Origin: Lujinxingiaceae bacterium
GTDB lineage: Bacteria > Myxococcota_A > Bradymonadia > Bradymonadales > Bradymonadaceae
Direction: 5' to 3'
Assembly (NCBI GenBank): GCA_013697635.1
Contig: JACCWM010000060.1
Span: forward strand, 1-33,613
DNA: 33,613 nucleotides
Shown here: piece by piece, positions 32,458 through 33,613 of the stretch
How positions within the stretch are numbered: the first letter of the stretch is position 1
Layout: every line of letters begins with the position of its first letter
Notes under the pieces: model-generated
Seen by the model: the letters and a program-made list of their open reading frames with translations, nothing else
The model's database searches: none
What the model was told of the DNA's origin: nothing
Made by a program: the position numbers and the translations under genes

Positions 32458-33222
32458 CTAAGAAGTGGGTTTGCGTTTCAGAAACTGCTCTACCCGAGCC
32501 TGGTGTTCATCGCCAGTCCAGAGCGCGCAAAACGGGGCCATTTCGGCGGCGATCGCCTGACTGCGGGGCAACTCGAGTGCGCGAAGCGCGCCTTGTTTGA
32601 GCGCGCCGATCAGCTCACGATCTTGGACGGCCAGCTCTTCGGCCCAGGCGCGCGTGGCCGCCTGAAGCTCTGAGGCCGGCGCGATGCGGTCGATCAGGTT
32701 TGTGGCCAGGGCCTGCTCTGTGTCGAGGACCGCGCATTGGGCAAGCCAGCCCAGCGCGCGGCGCCGGCCCACACATTCGACAAGACGCGTCAGCCCGCCC
32801 CAGCCCGGCGTCAGATGGAAGCGGGCCTGGGTAAACCCAAAGCGCGCATGGTCGCTGGCGATTCGAAAATCAAAGGCCAGCGCCAGCTCGCAGCCGCCGC
32901 CATAGGCGTCGCCGTTGATGCTGGCGATCGTCCAGCAGTCGAGCCGCTCAAAGCCATTCAAGATCGCGTGCATGCGTGCGCCCATGCGCTCGACGTCATC
33001 ATGGGTGGTGAGCGCGTGAAAGGCGCGCAAGTCGCCGCCGGCCACAAAAGCACGCGAGCCTTGGCCACGCAGCACGAAGACACGCAGCCCCGGCGAGCGT
33101 TGCAGCAACTCGAGCGCGTCCTCCAGGCCTTTCATGACCGAGAAGTCGATCGCGTTGAGCGCGTCAGGCCGGTCGATCTCGGCGTAGAGCACCGCGCCTT
33201 CGCTATGGATGGCGAAGCTCAT
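32458..33222 (-). CDS. Enoyl-CoA hydratase/isomerase (crotonase) family protein
   Basis: A 254-residue crotonase-fold protein. The oxyanion-hole segments are seen in FVAGGDLRAF (about 59-68) and in the SINGDAYGGGCELALAFDFRIAS stretch (about 100-122), and the C-terminal core in FGFTQARFHLTPGWGGLTRL. Crotonases hydrate, isomerise or cleave acyl-CoA thioesters. The usual catalytic Glu pair cannot both be assigned from one sequence, so the exact reaction is open (hydratase and isomerase are both possible). ATG at 33222 overlaps the stop of the HEAT protein by four bases. The tmk-like gene follows after 11 bases, so the three are one operon. Confidence 0.9.
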   Translation of the reverse strand: MSFAIHSEGAVLYAEIDRPDALNAIDFSVMKGLEDALELLQRSPGLRVFVLRGQGSRAFVAGGDLRAFHALTTHDDVERMGARMHAILNGFERLDCWTIASINGDAYGGGCELALAFDFRIASDHARFGFTQARFHLTPGWGGLTRLVECVGRRRALGWLAQCAVLDTEQALATNLIDRIAPASELQAATRAWAEELAVQDRELIGALKQGALRALELPRSQAIAAEMAPFCALWTGDEHQARVEQFLKRKPTS

Positions 33223-33613
33223 GGCTGCCTGCCGCTTAGCTTCTTCGCGCGCTCCAGGCTCTCACGCGCCGCATCGCGCACACGCGGCTCGCCGTGGGCC
33301 TGCTCGAGCGTCTCGAGGTAGATGCGCGCGCCGGGATCGTCGAGGCGGCCAAGGGTGTAGATGAGCTGAACCATCTCTTCGTGCTGGCGAGCGCGGCTCA
33401 TGCGCTCGGTGGCTGCGACGAGTTGGGGCGCGGCGTTGTTCGCACCGAGATGGGAGAGCGCGGCCCCGGCGGCGATCACCAGCGCGTCGTTATCATGCTC
33501 GAGCAGCGCGAGCAGCGCCGGCTCGGCCTCACTGATGCCGCGCTCGCGCGCCTCGTGGATGGCGAGCAGGCGCGTGCGATCCGTGAGCTCGGCGTTGGCC
33601 AGCAGTTCTGCGA
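33219..33613 (-). CDS. HEAT-repeat protein, C-terminal part (N-terminus outside window)
   Basis: The frame is open to the right edge of the window and ends in a TGA at 33219-33221, so about 130 residues are seen. They form amphipathic helix pairs of HEAT / PBS-lyase-like repeats: ALLALLEHDNDALVIAAGAA, QLVAATERMSRARQHEEMVQ and LGRLDDPGARIYLETLEQAH. No catalytic motif is visible. Its stop overlaps the crotonase start (ATGA), so these genes are translated together. The role is presumably scaffolding; the N-terminal part may hold another domain. Confidence 0.75.
   Translation of the reverse strand, partial: AELLANAELTDRTRLLAIHEARERGISEAEPALLALLEHDNDALVIAAGAALSHLGANNAAPQLVAATERMSRARQHEEMVQLIYTLGRLDDPGARIYLETLEQAHGEPRVRDAARESLERAKKLSGRQP

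Overview
The window looks like chromosomal DNA from a high-GC Gram-negative predator-type or environmental bacterium of the Myxococcota / former Deltaproteobacteria, plausibly close to the Bradymonadales. That assignment is an inference. It rests on the dense GC-rich coding, ten predicted Sec/SPII lipoproteins among 28 genes, Asp-rich linkers directly after the lipidated cysteine, Myxococcus-type cysteine-rich repeats (CGNG..DP.E.CD), degenerate VWA lipoproteins with an EDDCS motif, and a cytochrome/copper-monooxygenase fusion. I saw no rRNA, tRNA, CRISPR array, transposase, integrase or phage gene.

Layout. 1-464: the 3' end of a DUF697-type membrane/GTPase protein. 475-4123: two minus-strand lipoproteins, a heme plus type-2-copper monooxygenase and an Ig/pre-peptidase-domain protein. 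4228-5395: a small secreted acidic repeat protein and an HD-domain hydrolase, both minus. 5535-6296: a DJ-1/PfpI protein (+). 6321-6396: two tandem hairpins. 6409-10134: a giant minus-strand lipoprotein with ten cysteine-rich repeats and three fibrinogen-like modules. 10290-11528: a trans-acting enoyl-reductase-like dehydrogenase (-). 11704-13149: a Myxococcus-repeat lipoprotein (+). 13160-15104: a two-gene minus lipoprotein operon that includes an N-formylglutamate-amidohydrolase-like protein. 15269-16042: a glutathione-transferase-like protein (+). 16207-18923: a TPR protein overlapping a VWA-like lipoprotein. 18994-26245: a long plus-strand operon made of an alpha/beta hydrolase with a Lys/Ala/Pro tail, a HEAT lipoprotein, a CXC thioredoxin-fold lipoprotein, a membrane-fusion protein, an ABC ATPase and two different FtsX/MacB-type permeases. 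26246-26828: a structured non-coding gap full of hairpins. 26829-30087: a zinc alcohol dehydrogenase and two GT4 glycosyltransferases. About 30173-31738: an EGF-repeat lipoprotein with an apparently damaged start. 31787-33613: a minus operon of a HEAT protein, a crotonase and a dTMP-kinase-like protein.

How the genes may work together. Much of the window builds the cell envelope: outer-membrane or surface lipoproteins with adhesive, disulfide-rich modules, a MacB/LolCDE-like export complex with redox and scaffold lipoproteins beside it, and a small sugar-transfer cassette. The most unusual points are the Lys-to-Thr change in the Walker A loop of the dTMP-kinase homologue, the two-permease plus membrane-fusion-protein ABC operon with its CXC lipoprotein, the histone-tail-like N-terminus on a lipase-fold enzyme, the apparent frameshift in the EGF lipoprotein leader, and promoter spacers filled by perfect hairpins.
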